DNA from: Gari tellinella
Taxonomy: Eukaryota > Mollusca > Bivalvia > Cardiida > Psammobiidae
Direction: 5' to 3'
Assembly: GCA_922989275.2 (NCBI GenBank)
Contig: OV277870.1
Span: 41,908,356 to 41,972,355 of the forward strand
Length of the DNA: 64,000 nt
Shown here: piece after piece, positions 29,490-40,478 of the stretch
Position numbering within the stretch: position 1 is the stretch's first letter
How the letters are laid out: the number at the start of each line of letters is the position of its first letter
The notes under the pieces: model-generated
The model's database searches: none
What the model was told of the DNA's origin: nothing
What the model saw: the letters and a program-made list of their open reading frames with translations, nothing else
Position numbers and translations under genes: made by a program

Positions 29490-29752
29490 CTGCAGGGCTG
29501 CCATAAGTTGACGTGAAAATCCTAAGATTTCCAAATTTGCATTTTTCAAATGCGATTTTACGAAATCTTACCTTACCCATAGTCTGTTTCTAGTTTTGTT
29601 GACGAGTGACTACTTAAAGCAGGTTGTAAGTAAAGCAGAATGCGCCTTAAGGCGCATTCTGCTTTACTTTCAGTCTGCTTTAAGCTACCATGTACTGGAG
29701 AAAAAAATCCAAAGATTTAGGAAAAATCCGGAGAAATGGCAGCCCTGCTACT
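29490..29752. repeat. Family J composite MITE
   Basis: Ends GCAGGGCTGCCATAAGTTGA and AATGGCAGCCCTGC, flanked by CTACTG on both sides. Between the J ends lies A-type sequence (TTACCCATAGTCTGTTTCTA, core CAGAATGCGCC-TTAA-GGCGCATTCTG, GCTACCATGTACT). The copy at 57283-57538 has A sequence at the same junctions. Confidence 0.78.
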
Positions 29753-29781
29753 GCTCACAAGAAAACTAATAGGGAATCTTA

Positions 29782-30180
29782 TCAGAGCTCCAGATAAGGG
29801 GAGTATTTCAATACCTATAATCTTTATTTCTGTATTAAACCCTTTGGTGTCACTACTCAAGGAGACGATTCTAATGAGTAGTAACACTATAGGATTTTTG
29901 TGCAGAAATGAGTGGGAAAATGTTGGATTTGTTCAGTTTACTCCCTCTTGTATGAAGACCTGGTCTTATAGAAAGTAATGAAAATTCATCTTCTCATGTG
30001 TTGTCACTTTGCAGTCAGGTTTTCAATTTTTATATCATCATGACTGGGTCCAAGGTTATAAAGCATTTGAGTTGAGTCTGAGATCATTCTCATGCATTTG
30101 ATTGGTCAGATTTGATCTTATGCTAAAAGCTTTATAATTTTGGGACCTGTTCTGTTTTAAGAAACAACTAAAATCTTGTT
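29782..30180. repeat. Family F MITE followed by a partial G MITE
   Basis: F: AGAGCTCCAGATAAGGGGAG to TACTCCCTCTTGTATGAAGA, partly deleted in the core. G: GTCCAAGGTTATAAAGCATT to GATTGGTCAGATTTGATC, only one arm left. Confidence 0.65.
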
Positions 30181-30486
30181 TTATATGGACATACAAACAA
30201 GTATAATTACTTCATGGAAGGGCATAATAACCCTGACTAAGGCTTTGAATAACCTGAATAAAAATTAATAACATTAATTATAACTACCTAGCATGATTTG
30301 TTCAGTCAACCCTGTATTAATCAACCAGTCAGTACAATGCTCATAAGCAGTCTCGTATACTTCTTCTTTTTAAAAAACAAAAATCCAAATCTAAATACCA
30401 TCAAGCTTGTATAAAGCGATCACTGGATGAAGACACCTGGTGATCTTTTATGACAGGTGGTATAGTTTAATGCACCAAAAATGCAA
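30181..30486. other. Intergenic sequence, nothing recognised
   Basis: AT-rich sequence downstream of the NUDT8-like gene. No gene, RNA or structured repeat seen. Confidence 0.4.
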
Positions 30487-30775
30487 CCGCCTGTATAGCT
30501 CAGTGGTAGAGCATCAGCTTGCAGTGTGGGAGGTTGCGGTTTCAATACCCGGCTGGGTTAAACCAAAGACTTGAAAATTGGTAGTAATGGCTTCCTTCCT
30601 TGGCGCTCAGGATTTCGGGTTAGCATTATGACTGGTTCATAAGTGTCAGGATAAAGTGACCGGCCGGGTACAGTCCCAATGGTGCACCTAAAAAGTGCCC
30701 CTTCTCATAATCATCAATCTTGATGGAGAGAAGTATTAAGAAGTAGAAGAAGAAGAAAGATAATTCAGAAAACTC
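30487..30775 (+). mobile_element. tRNA-derived SINE (Cys-like head)
   Basis: Head: A box TATAGCTCAGTGGTAGAGC, B box GGTTTCAATACCC. Body: TTGAAAATTGGTAGTAATGG, AGGATAAAGTGACCGGCCGG and CAATGGTGCACC. Tail: TGATGGAGAGAAGTATTAAG with GAA repeats. The anticodon arm no longer pairs well, so it is not a working tRNA. Other copies: 38758-38990 and 55681-55955. Confidence 0.82.
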
Positions 30776-30922
30776 CTATAGGAGTTGTGCATTAAGTTGC
30801 CATCTGTCTTAGTTGCTTCAAATTTACCCTATTATAGTGGATGCTTAATACAAGTTTGACTGTAATCCTGATTTTAATAACCTGAATAAATAGTAATATA
30901 ACAACCTAGCATGTCTCATACA

Positions 30923-31138
30923 TCAACGTCTATGTTTTAATTTATAATTATACAATTCTGGAGCAATGATTGTCATTATCTGGTGTGTAAGAATGGCAGT
31001 GAGGCCCCATATTGTGTACTCCCCACCTCTAAACACAGGCAGAGTATAGCCCTCAGATCCAGGGTAGCGGAACTGTGTCTGTCGCTGATTGTCAGCTTGT
31101 AGGAATGAAGAGACTGGCATAGTAAACACACTATCAAC
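30923..31138 (-). CDS. NUDT8-like Nudix hydrolase, coding exon 4 (C-terminus)
   Basis: Acceptor GGTGTTTCAG, phase 0, 71 codons then TGA. Encodes VDSVFTMPVSSFLQ, YTLPVFRGGEYTIWGLTA and ILTHQIMTIIAPELYN. The 'EVDEVF.+PL..L' strand, 'Y.LPVF' and 'IWGLTA.I' are the C-terminal signature of the CoA-diphosphatase Nudix group (NUDT7/NUDT8, bacterial NudL). The stop is directly followed by AT-rich 3' sequence; no strong AATAAA was located. Confidence 0.92.
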   Translation of the reverse strand, partial: VDSVFTMPVSSFLQADNQRQTQFRYPGSEGYTLPVFRGGEYTIWGLTAILTHQIMTIIAPELYNYKLKHRR

Positions 31139-31479
31139 CTGAAACACCAAGAAAATCTTACAACATTGATTTTATTCTTACGGCTTTGAACCATAATCAC
31201 GCAGGATAATTATTATGTTTGTACACACAATTTTGATACCTTAACTTTGATTCTATCAATCAAATATTTTTGTTTTTGTTTATGACAGGTGGCTGAAAGG
31301 GAGATTTTTGCTTTACTTTCAGCTTGCTTCAAGCAGCCACATGTAAAGATGCAGGAAAATATTCCTATGGCTCTCTGTCTGACAGCGTAGGCACATGAAA
31401 AGACATTTCTATGAGGAAAGCATATAAACGTTAAGGAAGTTTCAAATACCCTGACCCTTTAACTTTCTAACTTAACCCA

Positions 31480-31680
31480 TTACAACATAGCCTGCTTTAT
31501 GCTTTAAAGACAGATGGCCATTTGAAATAGGTTGAAAGTAAAGCAGAATTCAGCCTGCTTTAAGCTACCACCTGCTTGGATATAGGAAATATATTCATTA
31601 CTGTATTTTTTTTAGTGGAGGAATAAATTAAAGTCTTAAAAAGGTGTATTTATAAAGTAATAGGTAAACAAGTTGGAAAT
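31480..31680. repeat. Family A MITE, core deleted
   Basis: TTAACCCATTACAACATAGC at the left, GTATTTATAAAGTAATAGGT at the right; the hairpin is shortened to GAAAGTAAAGCAGAATTCAG. In intron 3 of the NUDT8-like gene. Confidence 0.7.
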
Positions 31681-31754
31681 AGATTGGTTTGAACGTTAGG
31701 ATATGGAGAAGAGAGTTCAGGTGAGAAAAGGCAAACTCTGCTTTATACTAGTAC

Positions 31755-31832
31755 CTCATCCTTATTTGGAGTAAGTCTATTTACATCTACCTCACCACAA
31801 AACCCAATGATAGGAGTAACCATATGGCCTTT
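31755..31832 (-). CDS. NUDT8-like Nudix hydrolase, coding exon 3
   Basis: Acceptor CATTTTGCAG, donor GAG-GTACTA, phase 0 at both ends, 26 codons: KGHMVTPIIGFCGEVD and VNRLTPNKDE. 'VTPIIGF' after the Nudix box, then acidic residues leading into 'E-VDSVF', is the order found in NUDT8 proteins. Confidence 0.9.
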
Positions 31833-31972
31833 CTGCAAAATGGAAAAGAAAATCAGCTGCGTAAGAATACAGATCTAATAGTATATACATGTACCGGTAT
31901 TCATACTTTACAGTCCATCTTGAATTTGGCAACCACTAATTGAAATACATGTATCATGGACCTCTCTTAACC

Positions 31973-32217
31973 CATTACCCCATAGCCTGATTCTAGTTTT
32001 GAAAATAGGTGACTACTTAAAGCAGGTTGAAAGTAAAGCAGAATGCGCCTTAAGGCTCATTCTGCTTTACTTTCAGCCTGCATTAAGCTACTACCTGCTA
32101 GAATAAAGAAAATATTCCTTATGATACATATTCATGACTGTATAAATTGAAACTATTTTCTTCAGCGGAGGAAAAATATGAATGCGCTAAAAGGCGCTTC
32201 TATGAGGGAAAGGGTTA
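31973..32217. repeat. Family A TTAA MITE
   Basis: TTAACCCATTACCCCATAGC to CTATGAGGGAAAGGGTTAA; core CAGAATGCGCC-TTAA-GGCTCATTCTG. Directly followed by a second, decayed A copy (32216-32670) that is split by an F-like insert at about 32275-32520 (CAGAGCTGTAGATAAG ... CTTATCTATAGCTCTG). Confidence 0.78.
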
Positions 32218-32749
32218 ACCCATTACCGGCCGCCCCCATAGCCCGATTTTAATTTTGAAAACAGGTTACCAGAGCTGTAGATAAGTTTATTTTTATGCAT
32301 TTGGGTATTAACCCTTTGGTGTTTTATAGAATCGAGTATTTACAAAACTTTATTGAGTATTACTCCAAGAAGTAATTGGGTATTGTTCATAATCTAATTA
32401 GGCATTTAGAAATTTCTTTGCTTTTTGTTGCTCTTTAGTTCGTATTACAATTGCTTTTTCATGAATTTAGTTGGTTAAATACCCCCCAAAAGCAGCTTAT
32501 CTATAGCTCTGGGTTACTACTTAAAATCAAAGCAGGTTGAAAGTAAAGCAGAAATGATACCTATTCATGACTGTACACAATGTTTGTACAGTCATGAATA
32601 TGTATGAAAATTGAACTTTTTTCTACATAAATATAGGTGTAAAAACCATATCTATAGAGTAATGGGTTAAGATAGTTGACTGTTTACACAAAAGTGATTG
32701 CTAAATACAGGATCATGGGTGAAAGTTGGCAAAACTGAAAATACTGAAA

Positions 32750-32860
32750 ACTTTGCTGGGGGCCAGGGGGCCGCTAGGGCCCCCAGTGGGTCCAGGGCAA
32801 GGCCCTGGCCAGGGGACCAGGGGGCCGGAGGCCCCCGGAAGCTCCTGGGTTTTAAGCATT
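32750..32860. repeat. GC-rich hairpin module
   Basis: GGGGCCAGGGGGCCGCTAGG, GGGTCCAGGGCAAGGCCCTG and GGGGGCCGGAGGCCCCCGGA form stacked palindromes, then TTTTAAGCATTTTGAAGG. A close relative at 43838-43945 has the same order and the same following TTTTAAGCATTTT. This is a dispersed repeat, not a CpG-island promoter. Confidence 0.7.
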
Positions 32861-32959
32861 TTGAAGGTCTGAAACTGTTGGAAAATTGTTTGAAAATGAC
32901 AAGCAATGGAAAAATATAAAAATAATTTTCTTGGTCATAAGCATTAATATTTTCCAAGG

Positions 32960-35184
32960 ATTTTAATTTTTTTTTTATTTAACAAAAGATGGAAATTGCT
33001 TTCAGCAAACTGTTATACTCCAAAGTAAATGATAAGCACTTTGCTTTTACAATTATCATTGTAAGGCCACAAAAATATGGTTCTAGTTAGGTCCATGTAT
33101 GAGTTAGATCCAAGGGAGAAAAATATGAGACGGTATTTAGGTTTTCTATCATTATACTGTTTTATAAAGCTGTATGTATAAGATTTTGTATCACTGACAC
33201 TTAAAAATTATGACATGTATTACTAGATCCAATACAAAACATTTAGAACATACTCTATTTCCAGTCAAGCATTACCATAAAAACTGACTCTGGTTGTATA
33301 AGCTTTTGCAAGGATACTGTACATATCCGGTTCAGAAGGTTCTGATGGGAACATTCTGATCTTAGTCTACACTGTTCGTACAGGATAGATGTACATATAA
33401 TTCATAACTGGCCCTTGCTCTCAGTTAACAGTTTAGAGTATTCAAATAAATCATTGTTGTCAGTACTTTTCAGTTGAATATAGTTAAACTATCGTACATA
33501 TACTAAAAGCCATTGTCACAGAAAACACCCAGTCCTGTCTGATCCTGTTTTGACACCTATATTTCATTTATACAGACCAGTGCATAGGTGCAGGATTATA
33601 TATATGAAGGGGCAGGGGCTGACCACATACCCCCGCCTCATAAAATGATTTTTTTAAAAATGGCATGGGACTTGGGTTACCCTATAAATATATTTAAGAA
33701 ATATTTTTTCATTATTATGTGTACAGGCCATTCTAAAGTTTTGTACATTTAAAGGCATGACATTTGAGAGGGGTGGGGATAGGCATTTCACTTATCCTAA
33801 TGAAAATACCTCCCTCTCTCTGCTCAACGGATTTACTCATAAAGTAAATAACTTACCTCTGTGCCATGTCTACTTTATTTGATTGATAAATGGTTTCTTG
33901 ATAAACGATTTCTAACCGTGATCTGTGTGTGAGTTTATTTTAGCTCTCATTTTCATATTCAATTTGCTTTCAGAAAGTTAAAACTAATTAAGTGGCAAAA
34001 AATTTAAAGCAGTAGGCTATGATGGGAGAGGGAAGCCTTCCCATAGTTGATGGAACAAGAGGCCTCCCTAAAAATGATTTTAGTGGTTCAATTTTATACA
34101 TTTTGATTTTTCTAAACTGTTTCAAAGCTGTGATGCTAAACTAAATTTTAATCTTGGGTTACCCAAATCAGATAAATATTTCTTTACTTAATAAATTAAA
34201 TGGTTACTATCAATTACTTTAATGATAAGAATTCTATTAAAATACCTTTTCAACACTTTATAGCCATAGAAAAACGGATTGTTTAACAGTCCAATAATAT
34301 GTAATGTGAAAAATTAAAAAAGGTGACATTAATACATCAGTAACTGAGTAAGCTACTTGTTTTATGATAAAATCGGATTTTCAGCTGAATTTCCTATTCA
34401 ATCTCCTAATTTCGTATAGTTCGCGTTTCTTTAAAGTTAACCATTCAGCTGCATTTGACAGATACGCCGGTATTTTAAATTCGCGAAAACTGGTGACAAA
34501 ATGAGCTAATTGCATTTTGATGCACCAACGATAAAACACGAAGCGTTCCGCGTGATATAGTTTAGCGTCTGGTAATCGGATGATTCATAAAACAATGAGC
34601 GCCTAGTAAGACTCCGAAGAAAGAGATTTTAGATTTTCCAAAAGAAGTTTTTCGTACCGCTACGGAAAATTATCGGCAACAAGATCAACATCACAAACAG
34701 CCCCCTCATAAATTTGCTTACCTCTTTTTTTTAAGCAAGCCTGTCATATTATTGAAATCAATTACGGAAATGTTTTGGTCAGAGATTGGTTTCCGTGTTT
34801 TCAACGCTGTCCGCGTGCGTGTACCAACCTAATTCGGCAACCAGTCCAATTTGTTTTGGTTCACTCGGATTTTGCCGTCAACGTTATAGTACGACGAACG
34901 ATAGGGCCGAACGATAACATTGGCGAACATTGACACCGTAATTTCAACTAATTTGACAGCTCTCGAAATCACCTTCGATTTTGTTTTTTCAATCTTACTC
35001 GGCAAAGACATCCTCTATCCCCCCCCCCCCCCCCCGAATTTCTCAACGGATTTACACGTTCTGGAAAAATGACCCTCGGCAATTTCGGAAATACGGAATT
35101 CCGTCACAATACGGAAAACTTTCACCCTTGCAGGATAGAATATACCGTACTCCATCTCTTGAGCAACAGTGTCATTGTTCATAT
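32960..35184. other. Long NUDT8-like intron 2 segment without recognised genes
   Basis: Mostly single-copy, AT-rich. Contains a poly-C run at about 35020-35036. 34380-35010 is richer in CpG and holds a 60-codon minus-strand frame (34829-35011) starting MSLPSKIEKTKSKV, without similarity or clear splice sites. No repeats of families A-J. Confidence 0.45.
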
Positions 35185-35188
35185 TTAA

Positions 35189-35673
35189 CCCATTACCCCA
35201 TAAATACACCTTTTTGCACCTTTAACCTTTTACCCAATAACCTATTTATAATATTAAAGACAGGTGATCACTTAAAGCAGGATGAAAGTAAAGCAGAATG
35301 TGCCTTAAGGCACATTCTGCTTTACTTTCAGCCTGCTTTAAACTACCATCTGTTAGGCTATATAAAAATATTTGTTATGGTAATTGTTCATGAGGGTATA
35401 AACTGGAACTATTTTCTTCAGCGGAGGAATAAATTAAATACATGTGTATGCTAAAAGTCGCTTCTATGGGGGAAAGGGTTAATAGTTCCACATTATACAG
35501 ACATGAATATGTAGCATAAAAAATATTTTCTACATTCTAGCAGATCTCTATGATAGCTTAAAGCAGGATCAAAGTTAAGCAGAACGCACCTCAATAAACA
35601 TTCTGCTTTACTTTCAACCTGCTTTAAGTGGTCACCTGTCTTCAAAATTAGAAAGAGGCTATGGGGTAATGGG
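35189..35673. repeat. Family A MITE with another A MITE nested in it
   Basis: Outer TTAA at 35185-35188 and 35674-35677. The inner copy (35226-35478) has TTAA at 35222-35225 and 35479-35482. It occupies the 'CCTTTAATTT' TTAA of the outer element, a different target from the hairpin centre. Both copies keep recognisable hairpins. Confidence 0.85.
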
Positions 35674-35679
35674 TTAAGA

Positions 35680-36022
35680 CATGTGACAGCTTTTTACTTT
35701 ACTTTTGCCTTCATTAAGTAGCCGCCTACATTGAATGATTCCTGTTGTCAGTGTGTCACTCAGGAGAAAATCTGGATAACCTCGACGAGTCGTATGCATG
35801 CGCAGACCAACAGACACACACATAGACAGACAGTTCATTACAGTTATATAGTATAATATACCTCCCAAACTAGAAGATGCTGGGGGGCATAAAAGTCAAC
35901 TATTCAACTTTGAAAAAAGTAATACAATACATGTATATGCCTTTGTTCCCTCTTGCAAAACATTACAATACTTTTAAAGATAATTACATGTATAGATTTA
36001 AGCATTGCATTTATTACACCTG
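35680..36022. other. NUDT8-like intron 2, nothing recognised
   Basis: Degenerate hairpin start (GACATGTGACAGCTTTTTAC), a CA/GACA-rich patch at 35810-35835, otherwise unassigned. Confidence 0.4.
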
Positions 36023-36380
36023 GGTCCAAGGTTATAAAGCATTGGAGTTGAGTCTGAGTTCTCAAACACTTTATAAGCGCTGGGGACGTAGTCGAGGGGT
36101 AAAGCACCCGCTTACGACTGAGGTCCGATGTATGAGTGCTTTACACTTGGCATCTAAAAGAACCAGAGAACTCTTTCGATAATAAGAGTAGTGCATCGCG
36201 CCCAGGTTCTCTGTATCCGCTCCCCTCTCTCTGGGGAATCCAATTAGCCCATAGATGGCAGAAACGGACGTTAACAAACAAAAAGATTTAAGCAAAAGCT
36301 CAAATCAGACCAATCAAATCTTTGAGATGGAATTCAGACTCAACTCAAACTCTTTACATGTATAACCTTGGGGCCTGGAG
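36023..36380. repeat. Family G MITE split by a tRNA-derived SINE
   Basis: G arms: GTCCAAGGTTATAAAGCATT (left) and CTCTTTACATGTATAACCTT (right). Insert 36058-36285: A box GTAGTCGAGGGGTAAAGC, CCGCTTACGACTGAGG, then AGAACTCTTTCGATAATAAG and CGCTCCCCTCTCTCTGG. Compared with the copy at 50444-50688 the B-box region has been deleted. Confidence 0.75.
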
Positions 36381-36421
36381 CAGTTCTCAGAGATAGTATC
36401 ATGCTAGACCTTGACAGATAC

Positions 36422-36554
36422 CCTGGACGGTAGCGGTGCTCCTGAACCCCAGATATCTACTGTAGACGTGTCCAGGCCAGTCTCCTCATGTGTCTCCCGC
36501 AGAGCTGTGGCAACCAAAGAGTCATCTCCCTTGTCCTGCATACCGCCTGGAAAA
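36422..36554 (-). CDS. NUDT8-like Nudix hydrolase, coding exon 2 (Nudix box)
   Basis: Acceptor TTGCAG; the first T completes TG from exon 1 to give cysteine. Encodes FPGGMQDKGDDSLVATALRE, then THEETGL and TSTVDIWGSGAPLPSR. 'GG ... ALRE..EE.GL' is the Nudix box, whose glutamates bind the divalent metals; the preceding FPGG belongs to the CoA-diphosphatase (UPF0035) signature. Donor AGG-GTATCT gives phase 0. A second donor 12 bases on (AAG-GTCTAG, end 36410) would add four residues in frame, and I cannot choose with certainty. Confidence 0.9.
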
Positions 36555-36689
36555 CTGCAATGGATTGAACTTTGCGCTCATAACTATTCTACACTGCCTT
36601 GTACATGTATAAACCCTTACAATGACGAATTTTCTAATGGACTCAGTTTATATTTACTCTTGAGGGATTTGACAGCCCCCAAAATATTT

Positions 36690-36770
36690 ATTAGTACAAC
36701 AAACAGTGCAGACCAAGATCATAGGGATACTCAGGAACACTCTGATCAGGGTCTACACTGTTTGTAAAGA
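36690..36770. repeat. Small palindromic element
   Basis: AACAGTGCAGACCAAGATCA is mirrored by TGATCAGGGTCTACACTGTT. A similar one lies at 37120-37200. Both belong to the group of 'CAGTGTAGACC...GATC' hairpins scattered through the window. Confidence 0.65.
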
Positions 36771-36812
36771 ATGCACATTCTGGTTCTAGCACTGTAAGAG
36801 TTAACCCATTTA

Positions 36813-37060
36813 CAGTGGAGAATCTGTTATTCTTTCCCGTTTAAACGCAAACGTACGCAAACGCAAAGCACTATATAACGTAGAAAAGTACAATTTTTGG
36901 ACAATTCTGATAATTCATGTTTATCTTGGTGGCAAACAGTTTGGAGCCTGATCAGACGCCGGGTTACCCGGCGTCTGATCTGGCTCCAAACTGTTTGCAC
37001 TGTAAATAATAGTTTTAGCGTAAACGCGTTTATTGGGAAAGAATAACAGATTCTCCACTG
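36813..37060. repeat. Tc1/mariner-like MITE
   Basis: TA at 36811-36812 and 37061-37062. Ends CAGTGGAGAATCTGTTATTC and GAATAACAGATTCTCCACTG, perfect over at least 25 bases. Core GACGCCGGGTTACCCGGCGTC. A decayed relative is at about 42290-42870. It lies in intron 1 of the NUDT8-like gene. Confidence 0.88.
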
Positions 37061-37604
37061 TAACTGTAGTCATTGTGTGCATGCATTCTTTACAAACAGT
37101 TTACCACTGAAGAGTAACACTCATCTTACACAAGCAGTGCAGACCCGGATCAGAGGGCTCTTAAAGGAGAGATCTGATCAGAGTCTGCACTGTTTTTATT
37201 TTGCCATTTGTATATCAAACAACAAGGTGACACTGAAAATTGTCCATTTAAGTTTCAGGGCTCATTGAATAACCCTTTACTCCACAGGTACATCTTTTGG
37301 TGGGTTTAATTAACTCTGCCACTGAAGAAAATAGGTCCATTTTATATGGTTATGGACTGTTTCCTATAAAGCAGGTTGAAGTTAAGCAGAATGCGCCTTA
37401 AGCCTTCTGCTTTACTTTCAGCCTGCTTTAAGTGGTCGCCTTTCTTCAAAACTAGAAACAACCAGCAGACATATCTAGACTAATGTTAAGGCTCTCGACT
37501 ACGGTGAATGAGAATGTGTTGGAAAACTTAAGTTTACTCCCTCTTATCACTCTGGAGCCCTGTATCTTATATTAAGTGTATGTATGTTTGGACAAATAAC
37601 ATAC

Positions 37605-38080
37605 CAGATTTCTCCAGCATGGTTGTTTAAGTGAAGTGACCGCATCATATATAGAAAGGATGGTTCCCCATTTACGGTACACAGAGGAACCAGAACTGCA
37701 GCTTTCCTTGGGTTGACAGCAAATTGTGTTGGTCTTGTTACTGGTTTAACAGTCAACAGGCGTTCCTTTACTCTCTTCTTGTTCCAATCATCAAACATGT
37801 TCTCTATCGTTAGTGTACTTGAAGTTGAACCTTGTCCATTTGTTGAGTAAAGTCTATTATCACACTTTGTATATCTGTATTTCCGTCTCGTCTCATAATG
37901 ATAACTATTTACAAGTATTGAAGGCAACACAACACCAGCACTATGTTGATTTTGCTGAGTGCAGCAAAGCAGTGTAGACCTGTGTCTGCATACAAACTGC
38001 CTAGTCCGATATACAATAGTTTGTGTCATATGGGATAAAATCCTTTTATTGTTTATATGTGATATGATGAGGGCAGACAT
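37605..38080 (-). CDS. NUDT8-like Nudix hydrolase, coding exon 1
   Basis: ATG at 38080, 158 codons plus two bases to donor ATCTG-GTATGT. With exons 36422-36554, 31755-31832 and 30923-31138 the protein is 300 residues. Start of the catalytic domain: KAAVLVPLCTVNGEPSFLYM, then MRSLHLNNHAGEI leading to CFPGG, the conserved approach of the coenzyme A diphosphatase group. The first 60 residues are rich in Arg, Ser and Thr and almost free of acidic residues. That suits a mitochondrial targeting peptide, which is also where mammalian NUDT8 resides; an internal Met at 18 is an alternative start. Likely reaction, by family: CoA or acyl-CoA to 3',5'-ADP and phosphopantetheine. Exon length and N-terminus exceed mammalian NUDT8. 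Confidence 0.9.
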
Positions 38081-38289
38081 TTCGTTTCTGAATACTGGCT
38101 GGATCTATGCTGTAATAGAAGGCGCAATCGCCATCACTTCAGTGTTCCTTTTTACCTGAAAATATTTCAATATGATTAGTCTTTTTTTTTGCATTTATAG
38201 GGAACTCAGTCAGAGTCTATAATGATTGCTGGCCTTTTTACAGGGGAACAACAGTCTTAGAAATAAACAAGTTACAATATATACTTATA

Positions 38290-38430
38290 GTGCAAAATGA
38301 CAGGCCGGGTACAGTCCCCGACTGGTGCACCTCGTAAGTGCCCCTTCTCATAATCAAGACACCGTCAGTCCTGCATGTATTCATCAATCTTGATGGAAAA
38401 AAAAAATAAGAAGAAAAAAAGCAATAATTT
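38290..38430 (+). mobile_element. SINE 3'-tail fragment
   Basis: GACAGGCCGGGTACAGTCCC, GTGCCCCTTCTCATAATCAA and CAATCTTGATGGAAAAAAAA match the 3' half of the SINE at 30487. The head is absent. Confidence 0.65.
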
Positions 38431-38559
38431 AAAGCTTTTAGATACATGTATCTCAAAAGAAATTGCAGTTTACTTTTTTATTCAAATTGTCAAAAATCAG
38501 GATTTATATTTATTTATCAGTGATATGATAATTATATATAAAGTGAACAGGGGAAAAAT

Positions 38560-38660
38560 GTCCGCCCGAGGTGGGACTCAAACCATCGACCACTTCAACA
38601 CTAGTCCGGCGCTCTACCGACTTAGCTAACTGTGTGGTCTATCGATCCCACCTCTAAATT
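38560..38660 (-). mobile_element. tRNA-like (Thr-type) SINE head
   Basis: On the minus strand: A box TTAGCTAAGTCGGTAGAGCG, GGACTAGTGTTGAAG anticodon region and TGGTTTGAGTCCCACC B box. A better preserved copy is at 39345-39440 (TTAGCTCAGTCGGTAGAGCG; GGGTTCGAGTC). Both begin with GTGGGATCGATAGA, so this is a repeated family rather than a tRNA gene. Confidence 0.6.
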
Positions 38661-38757
38661 CACTACACTCCTCCCCCTTTACAAGCTCTCGCGAAGACCA
38701 AATGACTCCCTTTGTCTGGGCTGTCAAACACTTACTGACATCATTAAAGTGAACAGT

Positions 38758-38990
38758 ACAGGCTGCATGGTTTAGTGGTAGCTGAGCTAGTGTCCGCTTG
38801 CAGTGCAGGAGGTTGTGGGTCAATCCCGGGCACCTGGGTCAAACCAAAGGCTTAAAAATTGTTAGTAATATGGCTTCCCTCCTTGGGGCTCAGGATTTCA
38901 GGTTAGCATTACAACTGGTTCGTCAGTGTCAGGATAAAGTGACCAGCCGGGTACAGTCCTAATGGTGCACCTAAAAAGTGACCCTGCTTG
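38758..38990 (+). mobile_element. tRNA-derived SINE (Cys-like head), diverged copy
   Basis: Head GGTTTAGTGGTAGCTGAGC, B box TGGGTCAATCCCG, body TTAAAAATTGTTAGTAATAT and AGGATAAAGTGACCAGCCGG. Same family as 30487-30775 and 55681-55955. Confidence 0.72.
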
Positions 38991-39344
38991 TAATTCTCTT
39001 TTCCAGTCATCCGGGTATTTAATGTCATAATCATACTCTCGGTCCTTCATTTGGATGGCGTCGGTCTTACTCGGAGAAAAAAATAATTCTAATTTTTGGT
39101 AAAATCTCACTTTTGCAACTTATGTAAGACCTTCGTAGTTTTCATAGGACCTATTCAGATAATGAGTAAAAAAGAATGAGATTAAGCGCCTTGCTGCACA
39201 AACTTATGTAGATTTATGGTTTTTGTCCCCAAGTGTGCGCGCTCACTAAGTGTAAACAAAGGGTATGACGTAGCACTGGAAAAGAGAATTACCCGAAACG
39301 GCGAGTGTAGCAGTATATAGAAACAACAAACAAATTGGGGAAAA

Positions 39345-39440
39345 ATGTCCCCCGAGGTGTGACTCGAACCCAGGATCACCTCAACACTAGTCCGGCGCTC
39401 TACCGACTGAGCTAACCGGGCGATCTATCGATCCCACCTC
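39345..39440 (-). mobile_element. tRNA-like (Thr-type) SINE head, second copy
   Basis: Minus-strand A box TTAGCTCAGTCGGTAGAGCG, anticodon-like CTAGTGT, B box GGGTTCGAGTC. The acceptor ends GCCCGG and CCTCGGGGG pair only partly. See 38560-38660 for the family argument. Confidence 0.6.
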
Positions 39441-39697
39441 TACATATATACAATTTAGGGCGAATGAGCCAAGGCCCGAACTAACAGTATTTCTGAAATC
39501 GTTGATAATCTTTTTGGAACCTAATTAAATTACCTCTCTGTGTGTATAGAGCATCGATTGTAATTAATAATTGGTATGTTGCGGTAAGTATCTAATTCTA
39601 ATAAAACTGTGATCTATCTCGATACTTCAAAAAAAAGTTTGTCAACCTGCTAAACTTTGGCCGAAACCGCAAATGTTACCGCAACTGCGTCGGAACC

Positions 39698-40478
39698 GGT
39701 GGGGTATAAAACCCCATACCACCGTGCCCGTGCCCGTGCCGACGACAAATTACGGAAATTACCGAGTGTTTTCCTAAGTTCATTTTTCGATTTTTTTCGG
39801 ATTTTTTTTCTTCACATGATACATTTTGATCATCTCTAATTGGTGCAGAAGTAATTTTGGGCTGTAATAAGTATTTTCCGAGAAAATCCAATTTTTGATT
39901 TTTAGGGGGTATAAAACCCCATACCAATATATTGTCACAAATTTTCGTTTTATAAAGCAACAAAAGTTTCTAGAAACTTTTTTTTGGTCAGCGGCTGTGT
40001 GTTTTATATATGTTAACAACATGTTGGTCCTTTTTGGGTTTTATAGTTTATATTTTTGTTTTTTACAGGATATAATTGAATCCGTGCCAACCCCGTGCCG
40101 TCCCGTGCCACTGACAAACAAGCGAATTTCTAAGCATAACAAGTTAACTGAAACTTTTTTCTGGTCAGCGGCTGTGTGTTTTATATATGTTAACAACATG
40201 TTGGTCTTGTTAGGGTTTTATAGTTTATATTTTTGTTTTTTACAGGATATAATTGAATCCGTGCCAACCTCGTGCCGTCCCGTGCCACTGACAAACGAGC
40301 GAATTTCTAAGCATAACAAGTTTACAGAAGCTATTTTGTGGCCCGTGGCTGTTTGAATTGTGTTTATTTACACCCATGTTGGTCTATTCAGTGGTTTATT
40401 GTTAATATTTTGTATTCTACAAGATATAATTGATTCCGAGCCAGGATATAATAAGCCCCGTGCCGTCCCGTGCCACTT
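39698..40478 (+). repeat. Left terminal inverted repeat of the 15.4-kb element
   Basis: Contains a terminal palindrome, the purine/pyrimidine-coded CGTGCCCGTGCCCGTGCC, and about 2.5 subrepeats of roughly 180 bp. The subrepeats are marked by AGCGGCTGTGTGTTTTATAT, TTACAGGATATAATTGAATC and CCGTGCCGTCCCGTGCCAC. The right repeat has the same order in reverse, with an extra tandem unit at 48890-49142. Confidence 0.85.

Noticed and set aside
30487..30565. Functional tRNA gene (Cys-like)
   Set aside because: A and B boxes are good, but the anticodon and acceptor arms do not pair and the same 3' body follows in two more copies: a SINE.
34829..35011. 60-codon minus-strand ORF (MSLPSKIEKTKSKV...) as a gene
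   Set aside because: It has a plausible start and lies in a CpG-richer stretch, but no family match, no clear donor, and a poly-C run sits directly upstream.
39345..39440. Functional tRNA-Thr gene
   Set aside because: B box and A box are fine, but the acceptor stem is imperfect, there is no clear T-run terminator, and a second copy shares the 5' flank GTGGGATCGATAGA.
39895..40356. 153-codon ORF in the left TIR
   Set aside because: The frame is a product of the subrepeats, with the same peptide block repeated, and the right-hand TIR version is broken up differently.
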